Assembly (NCBI RefSeq): GCF_001424305.1
Contig: NZ_LMPD01000001.1
Coordinates: 434,001 to 498,000 of the forward strand
Length of the DNA stretch: 64,000 nt
Direction: 5' to 3'
Source of the DNA: Pedobacter sp. Leaf176
GTDB lineage: Bacteria; Bacteroidota; Bacteroidia; Sphingobacteriales; Sphingobacteriaceae
Shown: positions 17,696 through 28,853 of the stretch, in pieces
Numbering within the stretch: the first letter of the stretch is position 1
How the letters are laid out: each line of letters begins with the position of its first letter
The notes under the pieces: generated by a model
Seen by the model: only the letters and a program-made list of their open reading frames with translations
Database searches by the model: none
Told to the model about the DNA's origin: nothing
Made by a program: the position numbers and the translations under genes

Positions 17696-20230
17696 ATGAA
17701 TTTTAAAAAATTACTCACCGCATTGTTGTTTTTCTGTGCAATAATCATTTCTCAGCAATCATTTTCTCAAACCAATTATGCAGATGTAAAAGTAGATGAA
17801 CTATCGGATGCAAAAATAAGAGAGTTAATGCAACGTGCAGAATCGATTGGTTATACTGATGCACAGTTAGAACAGCTGGCAGCAGCGCAAGGCATGCCTG
17901 CTACTGAGATTGAGAAATTAAGAACCAGGGTAGAAAAAATTAGAAAGGCCGATGGCGTAAGTAGTGCAACCAGTGGCACAGATGGTAATTCGAAAACGGC
18001 CTCAGATATGAATAGAAGTCGTACTTCTACTCAAAAAACATTATTGGATAGTCTAAAGAAAGTATCCAACCAGGATGGTAATTCACTTCTAAACCAGGAA
18101 AGACAAAAACTAAAGGAATCTTTTGGTGGCGGCAGTACAAAAATTTTTGGCTCTGATTTATTTTTTAATGTAAACCAAACCTTCGAACCAAACCTAAGAA
18201 TGGCTACACCTAAAAACTATGTTATTGGCCCTGATGACGAGCTATTAATTGATATAACAGGCGACAATGAAGCTAATTATAAACTTAAAGTTAGCCCGGA
18301 TGGTACAATTCGAATTCAGTATGCGGGCTTAGTGGCAGTGGGCGGACTAACAATTGAACAGGCTATTTCTAAAATACGCACCAGGCTGGCAGGTACATAT
18401 CCAGGGATAAAAAGTGGTAGAACAAGCGTTGCTGTAAATCTGGGTAATATCCGAAGTATACAGGTTACCGTAACCGGCGAGGCTGTGAAATCGGGAACTT
18501 ATACTGTTTCATCTTTATCTCCGGTTTTTAATGTGCTTTACCAATCTGGCGGACCAAACATTAATGGTTCCTTCAGAAATATTCAGGTTATCAGAAACAA
18601 TAAAGTTATCTCAAAAATTGATGTTTATGATTTACTGATAAATGGCATCCAACGGGGTAATATCAGGCTTCAGGATCAGGACGTAATTAATGTGCCAGTT
18701 TATGATACGAGGGTAGAAATGTCTGGTGAGGTCAAAAGACCGGCCTCTTATGAAATGTTACCTGGTGAAACCCTGGCCGATGCAATACGTTTTGCAGGTG
18801 GTTTCTCAAATAAAGCCTATACAGCACAAATTAAAGTGCTTCAAAATACCAGCAGGGAAAGAAAGATTATTGATGTTTCAGAATCTGAATTTAGCGCATA
18901 TAAACCTAAAAACGGAGATACTTATCTTGTCGAGACAATTTTAGACAGGTTTGAGAATCGAGTTGAAATTATTGGCGCGGTTTTCCGTCCAGGCCAATAC
19001 GAACTCGAAAATGGCTTAACGTTAAAGTCTTTAATCAAAAAGGCTGATGGGGTTAAAGAAGATGCCTTTTTAAATCGTGCTTATATCTCCAGGCTAAATG
19101 CAGATAACAGCCAAAGTTTGCTTTCGTTTGATGTCGCAAAACTTTTAGATGGTTCAGTAAATGACATCAGGTTACAAAGAGAGGATAAGGTAACCATCAA
19201 TTCTATTTTTGATTTGCGTGAAGAATATAAAGTAACAATACAAGGCGAGGTAAGACAACCGGGCACATTCGCTTATGCAGATAATATGAATTTGGAGTCG
19301 TTGATACAACTATCTGGAGGTTTTAAAGAGGGCGCTACACCAAACCGTATTGAAATTTCGAGGCGGATTAAAAATAGTGATGCAACTTCAGCGTCGGCGC
19401 AAACGGCAGAGGTTTTTACGGTAAATGTAGATCCTGATTTAAAGATACAGGATCAGGGATTTACTTTGAAGCCCTTTGACATCGTATCTATTCGTAATTC
19501 GGAGAGTTATCATGTTCAACGCCAGATAAAATTAGAAGGCGAAGTTCTATATCCCGGGGTTTATACAATTACAAAGAAAGATGAAAGAGTTTCTGATGTA
19601 ATTAAACGGGCCGGAGGATTAAGCCCGCTTGCTTATGTGGAAGGGGCATCTTTAAGAAGAAAAGGTGGACTTGATTCCAGAAATATCGATGCCATAGAGA
19701 TGCAAAGAGAAGAAAGGGAAAAATTGTTAAACCTTCAGCGATTAAAGCAATCGGGCGCCAGAGATACGACAAGTCTTGATAAAGATTTGCAAATTTTAAG
19801 AAGCGATTTGGTAGGGATAGATTTAAAGAGAATCATGGATAAACCATTATCAAGATTTGATTTAATTGTTGAGGATGGCGATGTTATCCGTGTTCCTAAA
19901 GAATTACAAACCGTTAGGGTAACAGGCGAAGTTTTGAAACCAAACAGTATTGTTTATACTAAAGGCAAAAGTTTTCAAGGCTATATCAGTGGTTCAGGCG
20001 GCTTCAGTTATAATGCCTACAAAAAGGGAGCCTACGTGGTTTATTCAAATGGTTCAGTAGCGGCAAACAGGAAGTTCTTGTTTTTTAACAATTTTCCGCA
20101 GATTAAACCGGGCTCTGAGATTTTCGTGCCTAAGCGCGCCGACCGGGAGAAAATAGGAATTGCAGGCCTGGTTGGGATTTCTACAGCAGTCGCATCAATT
20201 GCTGCAATTATTGTTTCTTTATTACGATAA
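17696..20230 (+). CDS. Polysaccharide export protein with multiple SLBB domains
   Basis: Signal peptide; Poly_export YVIGPDDELLIDITGDNEANYKLKVSPDGTIRIQYAGLV; about six SLBB repeats (GEVKRPASYEM, GAVFRPGQYEL, GEVRQPGTFAY, GEVLYPGVYTI, GEVLKPNSIVY, GEAVKSGTYTV). Confidence 0.92.
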   Translation: MNFKKLLTALLFFCAIIISQQSFSQTNYADVKVDELSDAKIRELMQRAESIGYTDAQLEQLAAAQGMPATEIEKLRTRVEKIRKADGVSSATSGTDGNSKTASDMNRSRTSTQKTLLDSLKKVSNQDGNSLLNQERQKLKESFGGGSTKIFGSDLFFNVNQTFEPNLRMATPKNYVIGPDDELLIDITGDNEANYKLKVSPDGTIRIQYAGLVAVGGLTIEQAISKIRTRLAGTYPGIKSGRTSVAVNLGNIRSIQVTVTGEAVKSGTYTVSSLSPVFNVLYQSGGPNINGSFRNIQVIRNNKVISKIDVYDLLINGIQRGNIRLQDQDVINVPVYDTRVEMSGEVKRPASYEMLPGETLADAIRFAGGFSNKAYTAQIKVLQNTSRERKIIDVSESEFSAYKPKNGDTYLVETILDRFENRVEIIGAVFRPGQYELENGLTLKSLIKKADGVKEDAFLNRAYISRLNADNSQSLLSFDVAKLLDGSVNDIRLQREDKVTINSIFDLREEYKVTIQGEVRQPGTFAYADNMNLESLIQLSGGFKEGATPNRIEISRRIKNSDATSASAQTAEVFTVNVDPDLKIQDQGFTLKPFDIVSIRNSESYHVQRQIKLEGEVLYPGVYTITKKDERVSDVIKRAGGLSPLAYVEGASLRRKGGLDSRNIDAIEMQREEREKLLNLQRLKQSGARDTTSLDKDLQILRSDLVGIDLKRIMDKPLSRFDLIVEDGDVIRVPKELQTVRVTGEVLKPNSIVYTKGKSFQGYISGSGGFSYNAYKKGAYVVYSNGSVAANRKFLFFNNFPQIKPGSEIFVPKRADREKIGIAGLVGISTAVASIAAIIVSLLR

Positions 20231-20235
20231 ATAAT

Positions 20236-21300
20236 ATGTCCGAAAATAATAGCCGTGAGATTACCGTAAGAGAGCTTGTACTTAAAATACACGATTGGTA
20301 TAAATATTTACTATCTAAATGGATATTGCTGGTTTTAGCCTGTATTTGTGGTATTGCTTTAGGTTATTTATATTCAAGTTATAAAAAGCCAGCTTACGTG
20401 GCGGTGAGTACATTTGCGTTAGAAGATGCAAATGGGGGTGGCGCTTTAGGCCAATATGCCGGACTCGCATCAATGATAGGCGTAGACATCGGCGGGGGAG
20501 GAAATAGTGGCATTTTCCAGGGTGACAACCTGATTGAGCTTTACAAATCAAGGAAAATGATTCAGGAAGCATTACTTACCGAAAAAGTTTTCGACGGCAA
20601 AAAGCAATTACTGATAGACAGATATGTTGATTTTAATAATTTAAGGCCCAATTGGTCAGCACACCCGGTTTTAAAAAGCCTGAATTTTAAGCCCACAGAC
20701 GATCCTAAACTTTTGCGTGCTCAGGATAGCGTGCTGGGAGAGGTTGTTAAGGAAATAGGAAAGAGCAACCTGGTTGTAAGCAAGCCAGACAAAAAGCTAA
20801 GCATTATTAAAGTGCAGGTTACCTCAAAAGATGAGCTGTTTTCCAAAGCATTTAACGACCAGATCGTGAAAAACGTTAACGAGTTTTATGTGAATACAAA
20901 GACAAAAAAATCGACTCAGAACGTTTCCATTTTGCAACATCAAACGGATTCAGTGAAAAGAGAATTGAATGGGGCTTTATCAGGCGTTGCAGCACTTACT
21001 GATGTTAATCCAAATCCAAATCCGGCAAGACAAATATTGCGCGTTCCATCTCAGCGAAGGCAGGTAGATGCACAAGCAAATACCGCAATTTTAACTGAAC
21101 TGGTTAAAAATTTAGAAATGTCTAAGGTATCTCAACGGAAGGAAATGCCATTGATACAAATGATAGATGCTCCGATATTACCTTTGCAAAAAGTGGTTAC
21201 GACTAAAACTAAAGGAATGGTAATTGGTGGTTTTGTTTTCGTGTTTTTAATGGCCGGATTTTTACTCACCCGAAGAGGTTTTAAGTCTATCGTTAGCTAA
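20236..21300 (+). CDS. Wzz/chain-length determinant protein lacking a kinase domain
   Basis: Two TM segments (LLSKWILLVLACICGIALGYLY; GMVIGGFVFVFLMAGFLL), no Walker motifs, ends after TM2. Confidence 0.85.
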   Translation: MSENNSREITVRELVLKIHDWYKYLLSKWILLVLACICGIALGYLYSSYKKPAYVAVSTFALEDANGGGALGQYAGLASMIGVDIGGGGNSGIFQGDNLIELYKSRKMIQEALLTEKVFDGKKQLLIDRYVDFNNLRPNWSAHPVLKSLNFKPTDDPKLLRAQDSVLGEVVKEIGKSNLVVSKPDKKLSIIKVQVTSKDELFSKAFNDQIVKNVNEFYVNTKTKKSTQNVSILQHQTDSVKRELNGALSGVAALTDVNPNPNPARQILRVPSQRRQVDAQANTAILTELVKNLEMSKVSQRKEMPLIQMIDAPILPLQKVVTTKTKGMVIGGFVFVFLMAGFLLTRRGFKSIVS

Positions 21301-21305
21301 AGCCT

Positions 21306-22754
21306 ATGTCGGTTTTAAAAAGGAATATCGCATTTAATACCTTATTGTCGATTTCCCAAATCCTTTTTCCACTGGTTACTTTTCCATATGCCTCGAGGGT
21401 TTTAGGTCCGCAGGCTATGGGCGCTGTAAGTTTTGCAGATAATTTTACCACTTACTTTTTAATTTTTTCTGCCCTGGGAATTCCTTTGTATGGCATAAGG
21501 GAAGTCGCTAAGGTGAAAAACAATCCTGAAGCGCTGGGAAAGGTATTTTCAGAATTAATTTTTATTCATTTTTTAACGTCAGTTATTTCGGTAGTTATCT
21601 TATTTGTAATTAGTTACTTCACGCATAGACTGAGAACAAACTTTGCGCTATATCAAATCGGTATGGCTGTTCTTATGGGCAATGTTTTTATCGCTGAATG
21701 GTTTTTTCAGGGAATAGAGAAGTTTAAATATATCGCGCTACGAACTGTGTTTCTCAGAATGCTAACCGTTGCTTTGCTGTTTTTACTGGTTCATACTATT
21801 GAAGATAGAAATACTTATTATGCTTTAAATCTGCTTGCGACAATTTTAGCTGCTGTTACAAATATGTACGCCGTAAACAAAATCGTAAAGATCTCATTTA
21901 AGCAGCTTTCCTTAAAAAAACATTTGAAACCTTTATTTATTATATTTTCAAACAGTGTTGTAACAACAATCTATTTGGTTTTCGATTCGATTATTTTAGG
22001 TTTTCTAACCAAAGATGTAAATGTTGGATATTACTCAGCAGCTATGAGGATCAGTAAATTGTCATTAGCTATCATTGGCGTGCTTTCTGCAGTTTTGTTA
22101 CCGCGCTTAACAATTGCTTTTCAAAATGAAAACTTATCCGAGGCTAAATCTTTACTAGCAAAATCGATGAACTTTGTCATTTTTTTGAGTGTGCCGATTG
22201 CACTGGGAACCTATTGTTTATCAGACGAGATCATTTTGCTGTTTGCTGGGAAAAGTTATTTGCCTGCCGTTAGTTCATTGCAGATATTGTGTTTCATTGT
22301 AATCTTTGTCGGTATTGCGCAAATTTTTAGCCACCAGATTTTGCTTCCTCTTCATCAGGAAAGAAAGATCCTGTATGCATCTCTTTTCGGTGTAGTTGTT
22401 AGCCTAAGCTTAAATTTCATTTTAATTCCATATTTGAAACAGGATGGAGCCGCAATAAGTTCGCTTATAACCGAGCTTTGCGTTACTGTCGCCTTATTCT
22501 TTTACGCATTTAAACTTTTAAACTTTAAGTTTCCGGTTTTGCAGGTCATTCAATCGACGCTGACCTGCGCCGCGTTTTTTATATTTAAGTATCTGGTTTT
22601 AAAGCTAACATTAATACCGGTTCTGGTTATTTTATATACATTTATACTTTCCGGAACCTTTTATATTGTAGCACAACTATTCATCTGGAAAAATAGAAAT
22701 GTGTTGGATATATTGTCTGGTTTCGGCCCGCTAAAATTTCTGCAGAAGATATGA
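21306..22754 (+). CDS. Wzx-type polysaccharide flippase
   Basis: Multi-TM; NTLLSISQILFPLVTFPYASRVLGPQAMGAVSFADNFTTYF, characteristic of RfbX/Wzx. Confidence 0.9.
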   Translation: MSVLKRNIAFNTLLSISQILFPLVTFPYASRVLGPQAMGAVSFADNFTTYFLIFSALGIPLYGIREVAKVKNNPEALGKVFSELIFIHFLTSVISVVILFVISYFTHRLRTNFALYQIGMAVLMGNVFIAEWFFQGIEKFKYIALRTVFLRMLTVALLFLLVHTIEDRNTYYALNLLATILAAVTNMYAVNKIVKISFKQLSLKKHLKPLFIIFSNSVVTTIYLVFDSIILGFLTKDVNVGYYSAAMRISKLSLAIIGVLSAVLLPRLTIAFQNENLSEAKSLLAKSMNFVIFLSVPIALGTYCLSDEIILLFAGKSYLPAVSSLQILCFIVIFVGIAQIFSHQILLPLHQERKILYASLFGVVVSLSLNFILIPYLKQDGAAISSLITELCVTVALFFYAFKLLNFKFPVLQVIQSTLTCAAFFIFKYLVLKLTLIPVLVILYTFILSGTFYIVAQLFIWKNRNVLDILSGFGPLKFLQKI

Positions 22755-23578
22755 TGGATAAGAAAGCATGTATTATAATACCAATGTATCGAATAAATAT
22801 CAGCGATTATGAGCAGATATCAATGCAACAATGTTTCCGGATATTAGGCAGTCATCCAATATATTTTGTGATTCCGAAACGTCTGGAAGCACCTATTCAA
22901 AGTCTTGAATATATTAGAGATGGCAAAGCCCGGTACAAAGTCTTTGATGATGCCTTTTTTGATGATATTATGGCTTATAACCGGTTGTTGAAATTCCCTG
23001 GATTTTATAAGTCTTTTTGGGAATACGAGTTTATGCTGATTTATCAACTCGATGCTTTTGTATTTAAAGATGAGCTTAATTATTGGTGTAGCCAGGGAAA
23101 CGATACCATCGGCGCTCCGCTATTTGAAGGACTTATTTCTGCGAAACCGGATAGTTCTATAATCGGGCAGGGGAACGGGGGTTTCTGTTTGCGAAACATC
23201 CGTAATTGCTATAAAATTGTAACACAGTTCAGGAAATTAAAGTTCACCCGAACGTTTGAAGATGCTAATCGTCCATTTTACATTAACTTTTACCGGTATA
23301 TAAAACATCAGCTAATCTATATTTATTCCGGTTACCCTTTTCAACCTATTATTAACGAAGACTTGTTCTGGGCTGAGGTAATTCCCGATAATTTTCCGGA
23401 TTTTAAAGTCCCAAGTCCGACTGAGGCTATGAAATTCAGTTTTGAGGTTAATCCAGATGTCCTGTTTAAAATGAATCAGAACGAACTACCATTCGGATGT
23501 CACGCGTGGTGGAAATACAATCTTGAATTCTGGACTTCGCATATAAATAAATTCGGTTACAACATTAAGGTTAACTAA
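22751..23578 (+). CDS. DUF5672 domain-containing putative glycosyltransferase
   Basis: YEFMLIYQLDAFVFKDELNYWCSQGNDTIGAPLFEG and GNGGFCLRN motifs. Confidence 0.75.
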   Translation: MMDKKACIIIPMYRINISDYEQISMQQCFRILGSHPIYFVIPKRLEAPIQSLEYIRDGKARYKVFDDAFFDDIMAYNRLLKFPGFYKSFWEYEFMLIYQLDAFVFKDELNYWCSQGNDTIGAPLFEGLISAKPDSSIIGQGNGGFCLRNIRNCYKIVTQFRKLKFTRTFEDANRPFYINFYRYIKHQLIYIYSGYPFQPIINEDLFWAEVIPDNFPDFKVPSPTEAMKFSFEVNPDVLFKMNQNELPFGCHAWWKYNLEFWTSHINKFGYNIKVN

Positions 23579-23608
23579 ATTTTATAAAAATTTGCACATT
23601 TGTAATCT

Positions 23609-24586
23609 ATGGGAATAAAAATGCGATTGCTGCAATCCAACGATGATGAATATTTTCTTGATTGTATTGATGAGCTATACCGTACAATTGAACAAGATTC
23701 TGCAGGCTTTAATGCCCAACGCATTCTGGTTAAATTTTCCCGTTTTAAAACATTTCTAGTTCAGAAACTGATTCTTTTTCCAAAGCTTTTTAAGTTGCAG
23801 CCAAAGATTTATGATCGGCAGGTAGTAAATTTTGCATCCATGATTAGTGGCGATTTTAGGTTGTTAATTCCTTCTGCGTTTTCATCATCAAATAATTTTA
23901 TTTACATGTATGATGTATGGCCAAGATTTCATTCCTGGATATTTCCTCTGCTTGATTTTTTTAGAGTGAAATACGTATTTTTTTCTTCAAAACAGGTGTT
24001 GGAGATATTTAATGAAAAGTATGGTCATATCAAATGTAAAGCAATGTGGATTCCTGAGGCGCTTGTTGCCGGAGATTATTTTTATAAAAATTATCTTGAC
24101 CGCAAAATAGACGTGCTTGAGTTTGGCCGAATGTACGATGAATATCACGAGTTAATAAAGGACACATTAGCTTTGAATAAAAAGAATCATGTGTACAGAA
24201 CGCCTGATAAGTATTTTCTTTTTGCTGATAAACCAGCGTTTACAGATGCGTTGGCATCTTCTAAAATAGTAATTTGTGTTCCCTCAAATATTACCAATCC
24301 GGAGCGATCTGAATTTATTTCTTCAATGACGCTAAGGTATTTGCAAGCCATGGCCTCTAAATGTTTAGTAGTGGGTTCTTTGCCGTCAGATATGGAAGAG
24401 ATATTCGGATACAATCCGGTTGTGGAAATCGATATGGAAAATGCTTCATCTCAAATCATTGAGATTCTGGACAACTATGAAAGCTACCTGCCTATAATTG
24501 AAAGAAACTATAAAGAAGTTTTAGCTAAACATCAGTGGCAAAACAGATGGTCAGTTATGAAAGCTAAAATTGAGGAGGTTTTATGA
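23609..24586 (+). CDS. GT-B fold glycosyltransferase-like protein
   Basis: C-terminal NPERSEFISSMTLRYLQAMASKCLVVGSLPSDMEEIFG resembles GT4/CgeB-type C-terminal domain. Confidence 0.6.
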   Translation: MGIKMRLLQSNDDEYFLDCIDELYRTIEQDSAGFNAQRILVKFSRFKTFLVQKLILFPKLFKLQPKIYDRQVVNFASMISGDFRLLIPSAFSSSNNFIYMYDVWPRFHSWIFPLLDFFRVKYVFFSSKQVLEIFNEKYGHIKCKAMWIPEALVAGDYFYKNYLDRKIDVLEFGRMYDEYHELIKDTLALNKKNHVYRTPDKYFLFADKPAFTDALASSKIVICVPSNITNPERSEFISSMTLRYLQAMASKCLVVGSLPSDMEEIFGYNPVVEIDMENASSQIIEILDNYESYLPIIERNYKEVLAKHQWQNRWSVMKAKIEEVL

Positions 24587-25527
24587 GTAAACCATTAGTC
24601 AGCATCATTATTCCTACCTACAATTACGCTAAGCTTATAACCGAAACCCTTGAAAGTGTTTTACGTCAAAGTTACGATAGCTGGGAGTGTATAATTGTTG
24701 ATGATGGTTCGACGGATAATACGGAAGATATAGTTAATGATTTTATTAACTGCCATTCCACATATTCATTTACCTACATCAAAAAAGTTAACGAAGGTAC
24801 ATCTGCTGCCAAAAATACAGGAGTTAATATTGCTGCAGGAAAGTATATTCAGTTTTTAGATGCCGACGATTTGATAAGCGTAGATAAATTATCGGTTCAG
24901 GTTTCACTTCTTGAATCAGCTATTGCAGATTTAGTTTTTTCAAAGTCGGTGTTCTTTATTGATGATAAATCAGAAAGGAAGTTAATAAATAGGTACCCCA
25001 GTGGTTTTTTAGCTGAAGAAACACTTTATGGTTCTGATCTTCTGAAGCGAATTGTTAAAAATAATATTGTAACCATAGGTAGCCCGCTGGTAAAAAAGGA
25101 CATTCTTCTTGAAGCCGGTCTGTTTGATGCTGAACTGAAAAATAATGAAGATTGGTTACTTTGGTTTAAAGTTGGTTTAATCTGTAGAAAGTTTGTTTAC
25201 GACGACAATATTAAGTCATATACAAGCATCAGGGTTCATCGTGCAAGTGCGATGAACAATCATTCAAAAATGTTCGAAGGTGAGGTTATTGTGCGTGGAC
25301 AGATTGAAACAGCATTGAAAAGTTTTGAAGCAAATACGGAATTAAGACAATTGAGAAAGTTAAACTTAGATTTACATGCCTTACATCAGGTTCGTTCTCT
25401 TAGTATCGCTAATGGCATGAAATATATTTTAAGTAGTTTTGCTGAAAATCCCGTTGGTGAGTTCAGTTTATTAACAAGAGCACTATTTAAATTAGGTGTA
25501 AGGATTTATAAAAGTGCAATATCTTAA
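24583..25527 (+). CDS. Glycosyltransferase family 2
   Basis: VSIIIPTYNYAKLITETLESVLRQSYDSWECIIVDDGSTDNT; FLDADD. Confidence 0.92.
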   Translation: MSKPLVSIIIPTYNYAKLITETLESVLRQSYDSWECIIVDDGSTDNTEDIVNDFINCHSTYSFTYIKKVNEGTSAAKNTGVNIAAGKYIQFLDADDLISVDKLSVQVSLLESAIADLVFSKSVFFIDDKSERKLINRYPSGFLAEETLYGSDLLKRIVKNNIVTIGSPLVKKDILLEAGLFDAELKNNEDWLLWFKVGLICRKFVYDDNIKSYTSIRVHRASAMNNHSKMFEGEVIVRGQIETALKSFEANTELRQLRKLNLDLHALHQVRSLSIANGMKYILSSFAENPVGEFSLLTRALFKLGVRIYKSAIS

Positions 25528-26828
25528 TGGAAAACAAGTCTTATGTACTCATACTTATAATCTGTGCGCTTTTAATAGTCGATGTATTATTGATAAGCAG
25601 GTATGCATCCTGGGGTTGTACTTTGGAAGAATTAATTCCTTATGGTATTTTTTTAGTTCTTGCTGAGTCTGTATCTGTTTTTTCTGTTGTGAAGTTTAAG
25701 CAGTTCATTAACCCCTTTACCATATATAGTTTTTTCATTTATATAGCCGGGTTTTCATTTTTAATCATTTCTGACAGGCAAGTAGGCTATGATTTAAATT
25801 TTATTTTGATAATTACGCTTAGTATTGCTTCATTTATCATAGGGGGTTTGGTGGCTATGAAAACTTTTGCATTTAGTCTTCAAAATATTATCCCCCCGCT
25901 GAGTCAAAGAATCAGCCTGTTTTTCTTACTCTTTTTATTCGTTGCGGGAATTGGCGTATTTGTATTGGAAGTAGGCCAGTTAGGTTATTTGCCTGTTTTC
26001 AATCTTGCCAATGCGGCTGTTTATGAAGATCTTAATGAGAATGAAGTAACACCATTACATAATTTTATAGTTTTGAATTCCGTTTTACCGGCTATGTTTT
26101 TCATAACGTATAAAAAGGGTACGATACGTTTCTGGCAATTTTTATTACTCACCTGCGTTTGTGGATTTATCATTTTAAACTTTTTCAGCAGGCAAATCAT
26201 CGTTTTGTTTTTCTTTTCGTTATTAATGGCTTACAGTTATTATAAACGTATTCCATTTTTAAGGTTGTTTTCTATAGGTGCGGTTTGCGTGGTTTTGTTT
26301 ATCGTTTTAGGACAATTAAGAAGCAGTTCTGATCAAAATGCCAACTCCATTTCAGTAAACGATTTCCTAAGAGATTACGGAGATATAACTAAGCCTACCA
26401 ATATTCTCGAAACCTATCTTTCACTATATGGTGGTGTTAACTTCTCAGCAGGTGATGCCATTGTTCATGATGCCATTCGCGATGGTTATGTAAGTTATGG
26501 AGCTTATACCGCAAGACCTGTAATGACACTCTTACCAGTAGACAAAAATGCTTTATACCCATTATTGTACAGCTCTTATACCAAAATTGCCACCTATATT
26601 GTCGACCCTTACCTGGATTTCAGATGGTTTGGTGTAATCGGTTTAAACTTTTTGTATGGTTTATTTTCAATGAATTCTTTCAAAAATTACCTGGCGAAAA
26701 ATGGAGAATATTACATCGTTGAGTGGTCTCTGTTTATGTTTTGTATTTTTATGTGCGCTTTCACCAATTTCTTTCACATGTTCTTTGTGGCTTTTTTCTT
26801 CATTATAAATCGAATTGCAATAAAATAA
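25527..26828 (+). CDS. Oligosaccharide repeat-unit polymerase (Wzy-like)
   Basis: About 10-12 TM segments with a large loop (RDYGDITKPTNILETYLSLYGGVNFSAGDAIV); context between Wzx and glycosyltransferases. Confidence 0.75.
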   Translation: MENKSYVLILIICALLIVDVLLISRYASWGCTLEELIPYGIFLVLAESVSVFSVVKFKQFINPFTIYSFFIYIAGFSFLIISDRQVGYDLNFILIITLSIASFIIGGLVAMKTFAFSLQNIIPPLSQRISLFFLLFLFVAGIGVFVLEVGQLGYLPVFNLANAAVYEDLNENEVTPLHNFIVLNSVLPAMFFITYKKGTIRFWQFLLLTCVCGFIILNFFSRQIIVLFFFSLLMAYSYYKRIPFLRLFSIGAVCVVLFIVLGQLRSSSDQNANSISVNDFLRDYGDITKPTNILETYLSLYGGVNFSAGDAIVHDAIRDGYVSYGAYTARPVMTLLPVDKNALYPLLYSSYTKIATYIVDPYLDFRWFGVIGLNFLYGLFSMNSFKNYLAKNGEYYIVEWSLFMFCIFMCAFTNFFHMFFVAFFFIINRIAIK

Positions 26829-26829
26829 C

Positions 26830-27816
26830 ATGAATGAGCTACCATTGTTAACAATATTAATGGCCACATATAATGGCGATAAATATCTGACTGCTCAACT
26901 GGAAAGTATATTAGCTCAAACTTATCAAAATTGGGAGTTGATAATAAGAGATGATGATTCTACGGATTTAACTCAAACCATAATTGCAGACTATGCTGAA
27001 AAGGATGCAAGGATAACACAATTAGAGTTTGGCAACTTACATGGTACCGCATGCAGAAATTTTTCACAGCTGTTTGATTGGGCATATCAGGAAAACAAGC
27101 AATATATGCTCTTTGCCGACCAGGATGATATATGGTTGCCAGATAAGATTGAACTTTCTTTAAAGGAGATTAAGGAAGATGAAAAAGCTTATGGTTTTAA
27201 CACTCCGTTGGTAAAATACAGTGGTTTTAAATTTATTGATGAAGAAGATAGTCCGATTGACAAGCTATTAAAATTACCAGCTGATCTGAATCTGAAGGTT
27301 TTACTTAACGAAAATTATGCATGGGGCTGCACTATGATTTTAAATTGGGCAGCAGTAGACTTGATAAAGCACATTCCACCAGAATCTGTAAATCATGATT
27401 ATTACATTGCTTTGGTTGTTAGCGCTTTTGGTCGCGTTTCTTTAATAAATAAAGATTTGGTCCTATACCGACAGCATCAAAATAATGTTAGTGGAAATGT
27501 AAAAAACATGGGTTTATCTAGTCGTTACAAGCGCTATTTTAAAAACCCATCTGTCATGGTTAAACCGCTAACTCAAAATTATGCGCTTATTAAGTCATTT
27601 TATGAACGTTATTCTGAAGGGCTGTCTCCGGAAAATAAAAGGATGGTTGCTGGTTTTTTAAGTTCTTATCAGGCCGGTTTTTTTAAATTGCTCAAAACGC
27701 TTCTTAAATTTGGGATATTTAAAGTTGGCCTTGGAAAGAACCTGGTTTATATTTATACATTATTTCTTTACCGTAAAGAGGTTATTAATAATATTTATAA
27801 TTCTTCTGAAGAATGA
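26830..27816 (+). CDS. Glycosyltransferase family 2
   Basis: LTILMATYNGDKYLTAQLESILAQTYQNWELIIRDDDSTDLT; FADQDDIW. Confidence 0.92.
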   Translation: MNELPLLTILMATYNGDKYLTAQLESILAQTYQNWELIIRDDDSTDLTQTIIADYAEKDARITQLEFGNLHGTACRNFSQLFDWAYQENKQYMLFADQDDIWLPDKIELSLKEIKEDEKAYGFNTPLVKYSGFKFIDEEDSPIDKLLKLPADLNLKVLLNENYAWGCTMILNWAAVDLIKHIPPESVNHDYYIALVVSAFGRVSLINKDLVLYRQHQNNVSGNVKNMGLSSRYKRYFKNPSVMVKPLTQNYALIKSFYERYSEGLSPENKRMVAGFLSSYQAGFFKLLKTLLKFGIFKVGLGKNLVYIYTLFLYRKEVINNIYNSSEE

Positions 27817-28853
27817 AAATACATTATGATAATCTGATATACAGTCTGCAACGTGCAGGTGGAATTTCCACTTATTGGTCAGAATTAACTTCGAGGATGC
27901 TACGAGACAAGGAAGATATTTCTTTTACTGAATCTATAAATCATAATGTAGCGAGAAAAGCCCTGTCTATTCCGCAGGATAAAATTTTCCGGTACAAAAG
28001 CAAACAGACACTTATCAGCCGTTTTCAACGTATTCCGTTGCCTTTTGAAACTGAGTTTGTTTTTCACTCCAGCTATAATCGGGTAACGAGTAACCCAAAA
28101 GCAAAGCAGGTGGTGACCATTCATGATTTTGTGCACGAAAAATTTTACGGAGGCATCAGGCGATACCTTCACTTGCATCAGAAAAATAAATCTATAAATG
28201 CTGCGGCTAAAATTATAACTGTTTCAGAAAATACGAAACGCGATTTGCTTGAATTTCATCCAGGGCTATCTTCAGAAAATATAGATGTTATCTACAATGG
28301 TGTTTCAGAAGATTTTTTTCCTTTAAAAAATAAAGCCAGTAGCCAGAAACCATATTTACTATTTATAGGTTCAAGAGCTTATTATAAAAATTTCAGCTTT
28401 ACAATTGATGTGGTTAAGCAACAGAGCGATTTTGATTTGTTTATTGTTGGTTCTATACTGAATAAAAAAGAGACGGATGAATTAAACAATAAGTTGAAAG
28501 GAAAATGGAAGCTCTTTTCGGGTATTGATAATCAATCGCTTAATGAATTGTACAACAATGCTTTTTCTGTAATTTATCCATCGGCGTATGAAGGATTTGG
28601 CATTCCATTGTTGGAAGCTATGAAAGCCGGCGTGCCTTTTATTGCATTGAATACCTCATCAATTCCTGAAGTAGCTGGTGATGCCGGAATACTGGTTAAC
28701 GATTTAGATCTTCAACAGTTTGCTCAAGCCATTAATACTGTTGATGCTCAGCGACAGGAAATTGTTGATAAAGGATTTTTACAGGCTCAGAAGTTTTCCT
28801 GGGAAAAAAGTTATGCTGAAACAAAAGCAGTTTATCAAAGTTTAGGTTTATGA
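27813..28853 (+). CDS. Glycosyltransferase family 4 (mannosyltransferase-like)
   Basis: IHYDNLIYSLQRAGGISTYW; IITVSENTKRDLLEF; VIYPSAYEGFGIPLLEAMKAGVPFI. Confidence 0.92.
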   Translation: MKIHYDNLIYSLQRAGGISTYWSELTSRMLRDKEDISFTESINHNVARKALSIPQDKIFRYKSKQTLISRFQRIPLPFETEFVFHSSYNRVTSNPKAKQVVTIHDFVHEKFYGGIRRYLHLHQKNKSINAAAKIITVSENTKRDLLEFHPGLSSENIDVIYNGVSEDFFPLKNKASSQKPYLLFIGSRAYYKNFSFTIDVVKQQSDFDLFIVGSILNKKETDELNNKLKGKWKLFSGIDNQSLNELYNNAFSVIYPSAYEGFGIPLLEAMKAGVPFIALNTSSIPEVAGDAGILVNDLDLQQFAQAINTVDAQRQEIVDKGFLQAQKFSWEKSYAETKAVYQSLGL